A stretch of DNA of 64,000 nucleotides from the NCBI GenBank assembly GCA_964057225.1, contig OZ059900.1:1746501-1810500 (forward strand), read 5' to 3'. The notes under the pieces are model-generated. The model saw only the letters and a program-made list of their open reading frames with translations. It ran no database searches and was not told the origin of the DNA. The position numbers and the translations under genes are program-made. This document shows, in pieces, positions 54,001-64,000 of the stretch (position 1 is its first letter; every line of letters begins with the position of its first letter). This DNA comes from Auanema rhodensis (taxonomy: Eukaryota > Nematoda > Chromadorea > Rhabditida > Rhabditidae).

Positions 54001-55953
54001 AAATCGCTCATATATATGATCAAAAGCATAGTTTTATTGTCTATGACAACAAAAGTCATCAATTAAATGCTAGTGATGTTTAAATACTGAATTTCGCTCA
54101 AATAGCATTACTACACTAAGTATGGTCGTTTTTATGCCTTTAACACCATATACTCACCGATTTTTGGTACAAAATCTGTAATACTCGTAAATTTTGATCA
54201 TATTCGGTGAGATTCGAGAATCAAACACACAATACACGAAATAAGTTTATTTTGACGAGTTTGCACTGGTATTTATTCATTTTGATCAAAAAAGGTCGAA
54301 AATAGAAAGAATTTTTGAATTTTCCGAGTTTTGAGTCCAATTGGGCTAAATCGCTAATATATATGATCAAAAACATAGTTTTACTGTCTATGATAACAAA
54401 AGTCTTCAAATATACACTAATAATGTGTAAATCACTGAATTTCACTCAAATAGCTTTACTACACTAAGTATGGTCGTTTTTATGCCTTTAACACCATATA
54501 CTCACCGATTTTTGGTACAAAATCTGTAATACTCGTAAATTTCGATCATATTCGTTAAGATTCGAGAATCAAACACACAATACACGAAATAAGTTTATTT
54601 TTACGAGTTTGCACTGATATTTATTCATTTTGATCAAAAAAGGTCGAAAATAGAAAGAATTTTTGAATTTTCCGAGTTTTGAGTCCAATTGGGCTAAATC
54701 GCTCATATATATGATCAAAAGCATAGTTTCACTGTCTATGATAACAAAAGTCTTCAAATATACACTAATAATGATTAAATCACTGAATTTCACTCAAATA
54801 GCATTACTACACTAAGTATGGTCGTTTTTATGCCTTTAACACCATATACTCACCGATTTTTGGTACAAAATCTGTAATACTTGTAAATTTTGATCATATT
54901 TGTTAAGATTCGAGAATCAAACACATAATACACAAAATAAGTCTATTTTTACAAGTTTGCACTGATATTTATTCATTTTGATCAAAAAAGGTCGAAAATA
55001 GAAAGAATTTTTGAAATTTCCGAGTTTTGAGTCCAATTTGGCTAAATCGCTCATATATATGATCAAAAGCATAGTTTTATTGTCTATAACAACAAAAGTC
55101 ATCAATTAAACGCTAGTGATGTTTAAATACTGAATTTCGCTCAAATAGCATTACTACACTAAGTATGGTCGTTTTTATGCCTTTAACACCATATACTCAC
55201 CGATTTTTGGTACAAAATCTGTAATACTCGTAAATTTTGATCATATTCGTTAAGATTTGTGAATCAAACATACAATACACAGAATCAGTCTATTTTTATG
55301 AGCTTGCACTGATATATATTCATTTTGATCAAAAAAGGTCGAAAATAGAAAGAATTTTTGAAATTTCCGAGTTTTGAGTCTAATTTGGCTAAATCGCTCA
55401 TATATATGATCAAAAGCATAGTTTTATTGTCTATGACAACAAAAGTCATCAATTAAATGCTAGTGATGTTTAAATACTGAATTTCGCTCAAATAGCATTA
55501 CTACACTAAGTATGGTCGTTTTTATGCCTTTAACACCATATACTCACCGATTTTTGGTACAAAATCTGTAATACTCGTAAATTTTGATCATATTCGGTGA
55601 GATTCGAGAATCAAACACACAATACACGAAATAAGTTTATTTTGACGAGTTTGCACTGGTATTTATTCATTTTGATCAAAAAAGGTCGAAAATAGAAAGA
55701 ATTTTTGAATTTTCCGAGTTTTGAGTCCAATTGGGCTAAATCGCTCATATATATGATCAAAAGCATAGTTTTACTGTCTATGATAACAAAAGTCTTCAAA
55801 TATACACTAATAATGTGTAAATCACTGAATTTCACTCAAATAGCTTTACTACACTAAGTATGGTCGTTTTTATGCCTTTAACACCATATACTCACCGATT
55901 TTTGGTACAAAATCTGTAATACTCGTAAATTTCGATCATATTCGTTAAGATTC

Positions 55954-56301
55954 GAGAATCAAACACACAATACACGAAATAAGTTTATTTTTACGAGTTC
56001 GCACTGATATTTATTCATTTTGATCAAAAAAGGTCGAAAATAGAAAGAATTTTTGAATTTTCCGAGTTTTGAGTCCAATTGGGCTAAATCGCTCATATAT
56101 ATGATCAAAAGCATAGTTTCACTGTCTATGATAACAAAAGTCTTCAAATATACACTAGTAATGATTAAATCACTGAATTTCACTCAAATAGCATTACTAC
56201 ACTAAGTATGGTCGTTTTTATGCCTTTAACACCATATACTCACCGATTTTTGGTACAAAATCTGTGATACTCGTAAATTTTGATCATATTCGTTAAGATT
56301 T
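55954..56301. repeat. Hybrid 37/2 monomer at the D/E junction deletion
   Basis: The body is type b37 (TTTATTTTTACGAG, with private C at 56000, and TTTTTGAATTTTCC). The end reads CTGTGATACTCG, the marker of the b2/h3 junction. The next monomer is h3. Types 38, 39, 1 and 2 are therefore missing as a block of four monomers. The switch lies between about 56055 and 56265. Confidence 0.87.
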
Positions 56302-58039
56302 GAGAACCAAACATACAATACACAAAATCAGTCTATTTTTATGAGCTTGCACTGATGTATATTCATTTTGATCAAAAAAGGTCGAAAATAGAATGAATTT
56401 TTGAAATTTCCGAGTTTTGAGTCTAATTTGGCTAAATCGCTCATATATATGATCAAAAGCATAGTTTTACTGTCTATGATAACAAAAGTCTTCAAATATA
56501 CACTAATAATGATTAAATCACTGATTTTCAGTCAAATAGCATTACTACACTAAGTATGGTCGTTTTTATGCCTTTAACACCATATACTCACCGATTTTTG
56601 GTACAAAATCTGTAATACTTGTAAATTTTGATCATATTTGTTAAGATTCGAGAATCAAACACATAATACACGAAATAAGTCTATTTTTACAAGTTTGCAC
56701 TGATATTTATTCATTTTGATCAAAAAAGGTCGAAAATAGAAAAAATTTTTGAAATTTCCGAGTTTTGAGTCCAATTTGGCTAAATCGCTCATATATAAGA
56801 TCAAAAGCATAGTTTTATTGTCTATAACAACAAAAGTCATCAATTAAACGCTAGTGATATTTAAATACTGATTTTCGCTCAAGTAGCATTACTACACTAA
56901 GTATGGTCGTTTTCATGCCTTTAACACCATATACTCACCGATTTTTGGTACAAAATCTGTAATACTTGTAAATTTTGATCATATTCGTTAAGATTTGAGA
57001 ATCGAACATACAATACACAAAATCAGTCTATTTTTATGAGCTTGCACTGATATATATTCATTTTGATCAAAAAAGGTCGAAAATAGAAAGAATTTTTGAA
57101 ATTTCCGAGTTTTGAGTCTAATTTGGCTAAATCGCTCATATATATGATCAGAAGCATAGTTTTAATGTCTATGACAACAAAAATCATCAATTAAACGCTA
57201 GTGATATTTAAATACTGATTTTCGCTCAAATAGCATTACTACACTAAGTATGGTCGTTTTTATGCTTTTAACACCATATACTCACCGATTTTTGGTACAA
57301 AATCTGTAATACTCGTAAAATTTGATCATATTTGTTAAGATTTGAGAATCAAACACACAATACACAAAATCAGTCTATTTTTATGAGTTTACACTGATAT
57401 ATATTCATTTTCATCAAAAAAGGTCGAAAATAGAAAGAATTTTTGAATTTTCCGAGTTTTGAGTCGAATTGGGCTAAATCGCTCATATATATGATCAAAA
57501 GCATAGTTTTACTGTCTATGATAACAAAAGTCTTCAAATATACACTAATAATGATTAAATCACTGAATTTCACTCAAATAGCATTACTACACTAAGTATG
57601 GTCGTTTTTATGCCTTTAACACCATATACTCACCGATTTTTGGTACAAAATCTGTAATACTCGTAAATTTCGATCATATTCGTTAAGATTCGAGAATCAA
57701 ACACACAATACACGAAATAAGTTTATTTTGACGAATTTGCACTGATATTTATTCATTTTGATCAAAAAAGGTCGAAAATAGAAAGAATTTTTTAATTTTC
57801 CGAGTTTTGAGTCCAATTGGGCTAAATCGCTCATATATATGATCAAAAGCATAGTTTCACTGTCTATGATAACAAAAGTCTTCAAATATACACTAGTAAT
57901 GATTAAATCACTGAATTTCACTCAAATAGCATTACTACACTAAGTATGGTCGTTTTTATGCCTTTAACACCATATACTCACCGATTTTTGGTACAAAATC
58001 TGTAATACTTGTAAATTTTGATCATATTTGTTAAGATTC

Positions 58040-60125
58040 GAGAATCAAACACATAATACACGAAATAAGTTTATTTTTACAAGTTTGCACTGATATTTAT
58101 TCATTTTGATCAAAAAAAGGTCGAAAATAGAAAAATTTTTTGAAATTTCCGAGTTTTGAGTCCAATTTGGCTAAATCGCTCATATATAAGATCAAAAGCA
58201 TAGTTTTATTGTCTATAACAACAAAAGTCATCAATTAAACGCTAGTGATATTTAAATACTGATTTTCGCTCAAGTAGCATTACTACACTAAGTATGGTCG
58301 TTTTTATGCCTTTAACACCATATACTCACCGATTTTTGGTACAAAATCTGTAATACTTGTAAATTTTGATCATATTCGTTAAGATTTGAGAATCGAACAT
58401 ACAATACACAAAATCAGTCTATTTTTATGAGCTTGCACTGATATATATTCATTTTGATCAAAAAAGGTCGAAAATAGAAAGAATTTTTGAAATTTCCGAG
58501 TTTTGAGTCTAATTTGGCTAAATCGCTCATATATATGATCAGAAGCATAGTTTTAATGTCTATGACAACAAAAATCATCAATTAAACGCTAGTGTTGTTT
58601 AAATACTGATTTTCGCTCAAATAGCATTACTACACTAAGTATGGTCGTTTTTATGCCTTTAACACCATATACTCACCGATTTTTGGTACAAAATCTGTAA
58701 TACTCGTAAAATTTGATCATATTTGTTAAGATTTGAGAATCAAACACACAATACACAAAATCAGTCTATTTTTATGAGTTTACACTGATATATATTCATT
58801 TTCATCAAAAAAGGTCGAAAATAGAAAGAATTTTTGAATTTTCCGAGTTTTGAGTCGAATTGGGCTAAATCGCTCATATATATGATCAAAAGCATAGTTT
58901 TACTGTCTATGATAACAAAAGTCTTCAAATATACACTAATAATGATTAAATCACTGAATTTCACTCAAATAGCATTACTACACTAAGTATGGTCGTTTTT
59001 ATGCCTTTAACACCATATACTCACCGATTTTTGGTACAAAATCTGTAATACTTGTAAATTTTGATCATATTTGTTAAGATTCGAGAATCAAACACATAAT
59101 ACACGAAATAAGTTTATTTTTACAAGTTTGCACTGATATTTATTCATTTTGATCAAAAAAAGGTCGAAAATAGAAAAATTTTTTGAAATTTCCGAGTTTT
59201 GAGTCCAATTTGGCTAAATCGCTCATATATAAGATCAAAAGCATAGTTTTATTGTCTATAACAACAAAAGTCATCAATTAAACGCTAGTGATATTTAAAT
59301 ACTGATTTTCGCTCAAGTAGCATTACTACACTAAGTATGGTCGTTTTTATGCCTTTAACACCATATACTCACCGATTTTTGGTACAAAATCTGTAATACT
59401 TGTAAATTTTGATCATATTCGTTAAGATTTGAGAATCGAACATACAATACACAAAATCAGTCTATTTTTATGAGCTTGCACTGATATATATTCATTTTGA
59501 TCAAAAAAGGTCGAAAATAGAAAGAATTTTTGAAATTTCCGAGTTTTGAGTCTAATTTGGCTAAATCGCTCATATATATGATCAGAAGCATAGTTTTAAT
59601 GTCTATGACAACAAAAATCATCAATTAAACGCTAGTGTTGTTTAAATACTGATTTTCGCTCAAATAGCATTACTACACTAAGTATGGTCGTTTTTATGCC
59701 TTTAACACCATATACTCACCGATTTTTGGTACAAAATCTGTAATACTCGTAAAATTTGATCATATTTGTTAAGATTTGAGAATCAAACACACAATACACA
59801 AAATCAGTCTATTTTTATGAGTTTACACTGATATATATTCATTTTCATCAAAAAAGGTCGAAAATAGAAAGAATTTTTGAATTTTCCGAGTTTTGAGTCG
59901 AATTGGGCTAAATCGCTCATATATATGATCAAAAGCATAGTTTTACTGTCTATGATAACAAAAGTCTTCAAATATACACTAATAATGATTAAATCACTGA
60001 ATTTCACTCAAATAGCATTACTACACTAAGTATGGTCGTTTTTATGCCTTTAACACCATATACTCACCGATTTTTGGTACAAAATCTGTAATACTTGTAA
60101 ATTTTGATCATATTTGTTAAGATTC
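58040..60125. repeat. Tandem duplication of trimer 8-9-10 in copy E
   Basis: Two trimers d8-e9-a10 of 1043 bp each, 58040-59082 and 59083-60125. Both d8 monomers share AAATAAGTTTATTTTTAC, where d8 in copies A, C and D has AAGTCTATTTTTAC. The shared private base shows that the two blocks descend from one recent duplication within copy E. Confidence 0.88.
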
Positions 60126-60472
60126 GAGAATCAAACACATAATACACAAAATAAGTCTATTTTTACAAGTTTGCACTGATATTTATTCATTTTGATCAAA
60201 AAAGGTCGAAAATAGAAAGAATTTTTAAAATTTCCGAGTTTTGAGTCCAATTTGGCTAAATCGCTCATATATATGATCAAAAGCATAGTTTTATTGTCTA
60301 TAACAACAAAAGTCATCAATTAAACGCTAGTGATGTTTAAATACTGAATTTCGCTCAAATAGCATTACTACACTAAGTATGGTCGTTTTTATGCCTTTAA
60401 CACCATATACTCACCGATTTTTGGTACAAAATCTGTAATACTCGTAAATTTTGATCATATTCGTTAAGATTT

Positions 60473-63252
60473 GAGAATCAAACATACAATACACAAAATC
60501 AGTCTATTTTTATGAGCTTGCACTGATATATATTCATTTTGATCAAAAAAGGTCGAAAATAGAAAGAATTTTTGAAATTTCCGAGTTTTGAGTCTAATTT
60601 GGCTAAATCGCTCATATATATGATCAAAAGCATAGTTTTATTGTCTATGACAACAAAAGTCATCAATTAAATGCTAGTGATGTTTAAATACTGAATTTCG
60701 CTCAAATAGCATTACTACACTAAGTATGGTCGTTTTTATGCCTTTAACACCATATACTCACCGATTTTTGGTACAAAATCTGTAATACTCGTAAATTTTG
60801 ATCATATTCGGTGAGATTCGAGAATCAAACACACAATACACGAAATAAGTTTATTTTGACGAGTTTGCACTGGTATTTATTCATTTTGATCAAAAAAGGT
60901 CGAAAATAGAAAGAATTTTTGAATTTTCCGAGTTTTGAGTCCAATTGGGCTAAATCGCTCATATATATGATCAAAAGCATAGTTTTACTGTCTATGATAA
61001 CAAAAGTCTTCAAATATACACTAATAATGTGTAAATCACTGAATTTCACTCAAATAGCTTTACTACACTAAGTATGGTCGTTTTTATGCCTTTAACACCA
61101 TATACTCACCGATTTTTGGTACAAAATCTGTAATACTCGTAAATTTCGATCATATTCGTTAAGATTCGAGAATCAAACACACAATACACGAAATAAGTTT
61201 ATTTTTACGAGTTTGCACTGATATTTATTCATTTTGATCAAAAAAGGTCGAAAATAGAAAGAATTTTTGAATTTTCCGAGTTTTGAGTCCAATTGGGCTA
61301 AATCGCTCATATATATGATCAAAAGCATAGTTTCACTGTCTATGATAACAAAAGTCTTCAAATATACACTAGTAATGATGAAATCACTGAATTTCACTCA
61401 AATAGCATTACTACACTAAGTATGGTCGTTTTTATGCCTTTAACACCATATACTCACCGATTTTTGGTACAAAATCTGTAATACTCGTAAAATTTGATCA
61501 TATTTGTTAAGATTTGAGAATCAAACACACAATACACAAAATCAGTCTATTTTTATGAGTTTACACTGATATATATTCATTTTGATCAAAAAAGGTCGAA
61601 AATAGAAAGAATTTTTAAAATTTCCGAGTTTTGAGTCCAATTTGGCTAAATCGCTCATATATATGATCAAAAGCATAGTTTTATTGTCTATAACAACAAA
61701 AGTCATCAATTAAACGCTAGTGATGTTTAAATACTGAATTTCGCTCAAATAGCATTACTACACTAAGTATGGTCGTTTTTATGCCTTTAACACCATATAC
61801 TCACCGATTTTTGGTACAAAATCTGTAATACTCGTAAATTTCGATCATATTCGTTAAGATTTGAGAATCAAACATACAATACACAAAATCAGTCTATTTT
61901 TATGAGCTTGCACTGATATATATTCATTTTGATCAAAAAAGGTCGAAAATAGAAAGAATTTTTGAAATTTCCGAGTTTTGAGTCTAATTTGGCTAAATCG
62001 CTCATATATATGATCAAAAGCATAGTTTTATTGTCTATGACAACAAAAGTCATCAATTAAATGCTAGTGATGTTCAAATACTGAATTTCGCTCAAATAGC
62101 ATTACTACACTAAGTATGGTCGTTTTTATGCCTTTAACACCATATACTCACCGATTTTTGGTACAAAATCTGTAATACTCGTAAATTTTGATCATATTCG
62201 GTGAGATTCGAGAATCAAACACACAATACACGAAATAAGTTTATTTTGACGAGTTTGCACTGGTATTTATTCATTTTGATCAAAAAAGGTCGAAAATAGA
62301 AAGAATTTTTGAATTTTCCGAGTTTTGAGTCCAATTGGGCTAAATCGCTCATATATATGATCAAAAGCATAGTTTTACTGTCTATGATAACAAAAGTCTT
62401 CAAATATACACTAATAATGTGTAAATCACTGAATTTCACTCAAATAGCTTTACTACACTAAGTATGGTCGTTTTTATGCCTTTAACACCATATACTCACC
62501 GATTTTTGGTACAAAATCTGTAATACTCGTAAATTTCGATCATATTCGTTAAGATTCGAGAATCAAACACACAATACACGAAATAAGTTTATTTTTACGA
62601 GTTTGCACTGATATTTATTCATTTTGATCAAAAAAGGTCGAAAATAGAAAGAATTTTTGAATTTTCCGAGTTTTGAGTCCAATTGGGCTAAATCGCTCAT
62701 ATATATGATCAAAAGCATAGTTTCACTGTCTATGATAACAAAAGTCTTCAAATATACACTAGTAATGATGAAATCACTGAATTTCACTCAAATAGCATTA
62801 CTACACTAAGTATGGTCGTTTTTATGCCTTTAACACCATATACTCACCGATTTTTGGTACAAAATCTGTAATACTTGTAAATTTTGATCATATTTGTTAA
62901 GATTCGAGAATCAAACACATAATACACGAAATAAGTCTATTTTTACAAGTTTGCACTGATATTTATTCATTTTGATCAAAAAAGGTCGAAAATAGAAAGA
63001 ATTTTTGAAATTTCCGAGTTTTGAGTCCAATTTGGCTAAATCGCTCATATATATGATCAAAAGCATAGTGTTATTGTCTATAACAACAAAAGTCATCAAT
63101 TAAACGCTAGTGATGTTTAAATACTGAATTTCGCTCAAATAGCATTACTACACTAAGTATGGTCGTTTTTATGCCTTTAACACCATATACTCACCGATTT
63201 TTGGTACAAAATCTGTAATACTCGTAAATTTTGATCATATTCGTTAAGATTT
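60473..63252. repeat. Rearranged and doubled four-monomer segment in copy E
   Basis: Two 1390-bp segments, 60473-61862 and 61863-63252. The first is e12, c, b15, and a hybrid at 61516 whose front is a10 (TGAGTTTACACTG) and whose back is d11 (TTTTTAAAATTTCC). The second is e12, c, b15, d16. Type b14 is missing in both, and both c monomers carry CTCATATATATG, unlike c13 elsewhere. After 63253 the normal order 17, 18, 19 resumes. Confidence 0.8.
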
Positions 63253-63947
63253 GAGAATCAAACATACAATACACAAAATCAGTCTATTTTTATGAGCTTG
63301 CACTGATATATATTCATTTTGATCAAAAAAGGTCGAAAATAGAAAGAATTTTTGAAATTTCCGAGTTTTGAGTCTAATTTGGCTAAATCGCTCATATATA
63401 TGATCAAAAGCATAGTTTTATTGTCTATGACAACAAAAGTCATCAATTAAATGCTAGTGATGTTTAAATACTGAATTTCGCTCAAATAGCATTACTACAC
63501 TAAGTATGGTCGTTTTTATGCCTTTAACACCATATACTCACCGATTTTTGGTACAAAATCTGTAATACTCGTAAATTTTGATCATATCCGGTGAGATTCG
63601 AGAATCAAACACACAATACACGAAATAAGTTTATTTTGACGAGTTTGCACTGGTATTTATTCATTTTGATCAAAAAAGGTCGAAAATAGAAAGAATTTTT
63701 GAATTTTCCGAGTTTTGAGTCCAATTGGGCTAAATCGCTCATATATATGATCAAAAGCATAGTTTTACTGTCTATGATAACAAAAGTCTTCAAATATACA
63801 CTAATAATGTGTAAATCACTGAATTTCACTCAAATAGCTTTACTACACTAAGTATGGTCGTTTTTATGCCTTTAACACCATATACTCACCGATTTTTGGT
63901 ACAAAATCTGTAATACTCGTAAATTTCGATCATATTCGTTAAGATTC

Positions 63948-64000
63948 GAGAATCAAACACACAATACACGAAATAAGTTTATTTTTACGAGTTTGCACTG
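63948..64000. repeat. Partial b-family monomer at window end (type 19)
   Basis: The first 53 bases of a b monomer (ACACGAAATAAGTTTATTT, TTTTTACGAG), following c18 at 63600 and so expected to be type 19. It is cut by the window edge; the array continues beyond it. Confidence 0.85.

Larger units (their letters stand above)
43095..56301. repeat. HOR copy D, 38 monomers, 3' end deleted
   Basis: Fourth copy. Starts are 43095, 43443, 43791, 44139, 44486, 44833, 45181, 45529, 45877, 46224, 46572, 46919, 47266, 47614, 47962, 48310, 48657, 49004, 49352, 49700, 50048, 50395, 50742, 51089, 51436, 51784, 52132, 52479, 52826, 53174, 53522, 53869, 54216, 54564, 54912, 55259, 55606 and 55954. It runs in step with copy C at a constant offset of 13,555 bp up to 50395. 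Type 22 is then present twice, and the offset becomes 13,902 bp up to the last monomer. Types 38 and 39 are absent: the last monomer is a 37/2 hybrid that leads straight into type 3 of copy E. Private changes include C at 43336, A at 54373 and C at 56000. Confidence 0.92.
1..64000. repeat. Tandem satellite DNA array, monomer about 347-348 bp
   Basis: The entire window is made of head-to-tail monomers in one orientation. I phased them on the GAGAATC (variant GTGAATC) that follows GATTC or GATTT. This gives 184 full monomers and one partial one, mean length about 347.5 bp. Families a, b and c are 348 bp long; d and e are usually 347 bp. The one-base difference lies in the variable segment around monomer positions 190-225. 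Nothing interrupts the array. The monomer is AT-rich, and its last third is nearly invariant. Arrays like this are known from centromeric and subtelomeric heterochromatin of plants and animals. Which of these applies is inference, and I do not recognise the family. Confidence 0.98.
56302..64000. repeat. HOR copy E, incomplete and rearranged
   Basis: Fifth copy, cut by the window edge. Starts are 56302, 56650, 56997, 57344, 57692, 58040, 58388, 58735, 59083, 59431, 59778, 60126, 60473, 60820, 61168, 61516, 61863, 62210, 62558, 62906, 63253, 63600 and 63948. It begins at type 3, since types 1 and 2 were lost in the D/E junction deletion. Types 8-10 occur twice (58040-60125). The following section reads 11, 12, c, 15, a 10/11 hybrid, 12, c, 15, 16, 17, 18, 19, so type 14 is missing and a four-monomer segment is doubled. 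Private changes include C at 56307, G at 56357 and C at 62075. Confidence 0.88.

Noticed and set aside
27-63829. More than 100 minus-strand reading frames of 62, 67 or 74 codons, one in many monomers, with a common reading such as SDLAQLDSKLGKFKNSFYF
   Set aside because: They start at GTG or ATG inside the satellite, occur only in families that happen to lack a stop, and are absent from all e-family monomers and some d types. One-base tract changes destroy them. There is no ribosome-binding site, promoter, poly-A signal or codon-level constraint. They are by-products of the repeat.
1-64000. CRISPR array
   Set aside because: The repeat is a 347-348 bp contiguous tandem monomer, with no short repeats separated by unique spacers and no cas genes.
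1-64000. CENP-B box-like motif near the monomer boundary (TTCG followed by TTAAGATTCG)
   Set aside because: The TTCG core is present, but the required A and CGGG at the fixed spacing are not. In many monomers even the TTCG is TTTG.
1-64000. Ribosomal DNA spacer or tRNA/5S gene cluster
   Set aside because: No rRNA, tRNA or 5S-like box sequences can be seen, and each repeat unit is too short and AT-rich.
1-64000. A specific named satellite family of about 350 bp from plants
   Set aside because: Several plant satellites have this monomer size, but I cannot match this sequence to one from memory. A search of the monomer consensus in repeat databases would decide.

Overview
The whole window is one uninterrupted tandem satellite array. 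It holds 184 complete monomers of about 347 or 348 bp and a 53-bp start of the next, all head to tail in the same orientation. I see no protein-coding gene, RNA gene, transposon, telomere repeat or single-copy spacer. The DNA is AT-rich (roughly 30% GC by eye). Such an array, with megabase-style higher-order homogenisation, points to a eukaryotic nuclear genome and to centromeric, pericentromeric or subtelomeric heterochromatin in a long-read assembly. A plant is a reasonable guess (monomer of about two nucleosome lengths, many CpG-to-TpG differences), but I do not recognise the satellite family and cannot name the organism or the chromosomal position.

The array has two levels of higher-order repeat (HOR). 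Monomers fall into five families, called here a, b, c, d and e, plus two mosaic types. The lower level is a quasi-tetramer in the order (c or a)-b-d-e, 1390 or 1391 bp long. The upper level is a block of about ten such quasi-tetramers, 39 monomers in its cleanest form (13,555 bp). Five copies of the upper unit are present: A (1-14597, 42 monomers), B (14598-29539, 43), C (29540-43094, 39, used as reference with monomers numbered 1-39), D (43095-56301, 38) and E (56302 to the window end, incomplete). The copies look almost identical at the base level, with only scattered private substitutions.

The copies differ mainly by gains and losses of whole monomers (1, 2, 3 or 4 at a time). The junctions are all in register, and several can be seen as hybrid monomers whose front matches one type and whose end matches another. 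This is the expected mark of unequal recombination or gene conversion. Copy E is the most rearranged.

Within the monomer, a 3' block of about 70 bp is almost invariant through all 184 copies. It contains an imperfect inverted repeat (9-bp stem, one bulged base, 11-nt loop), and all the stem-loop variants I noticed fall in the loop. The front and middle of the monomer carry two perfect 12-bp palindromes and most of the family-specific differences. The short minus-strand reading frames found in many monomers are by-products of the repeat, not genes.
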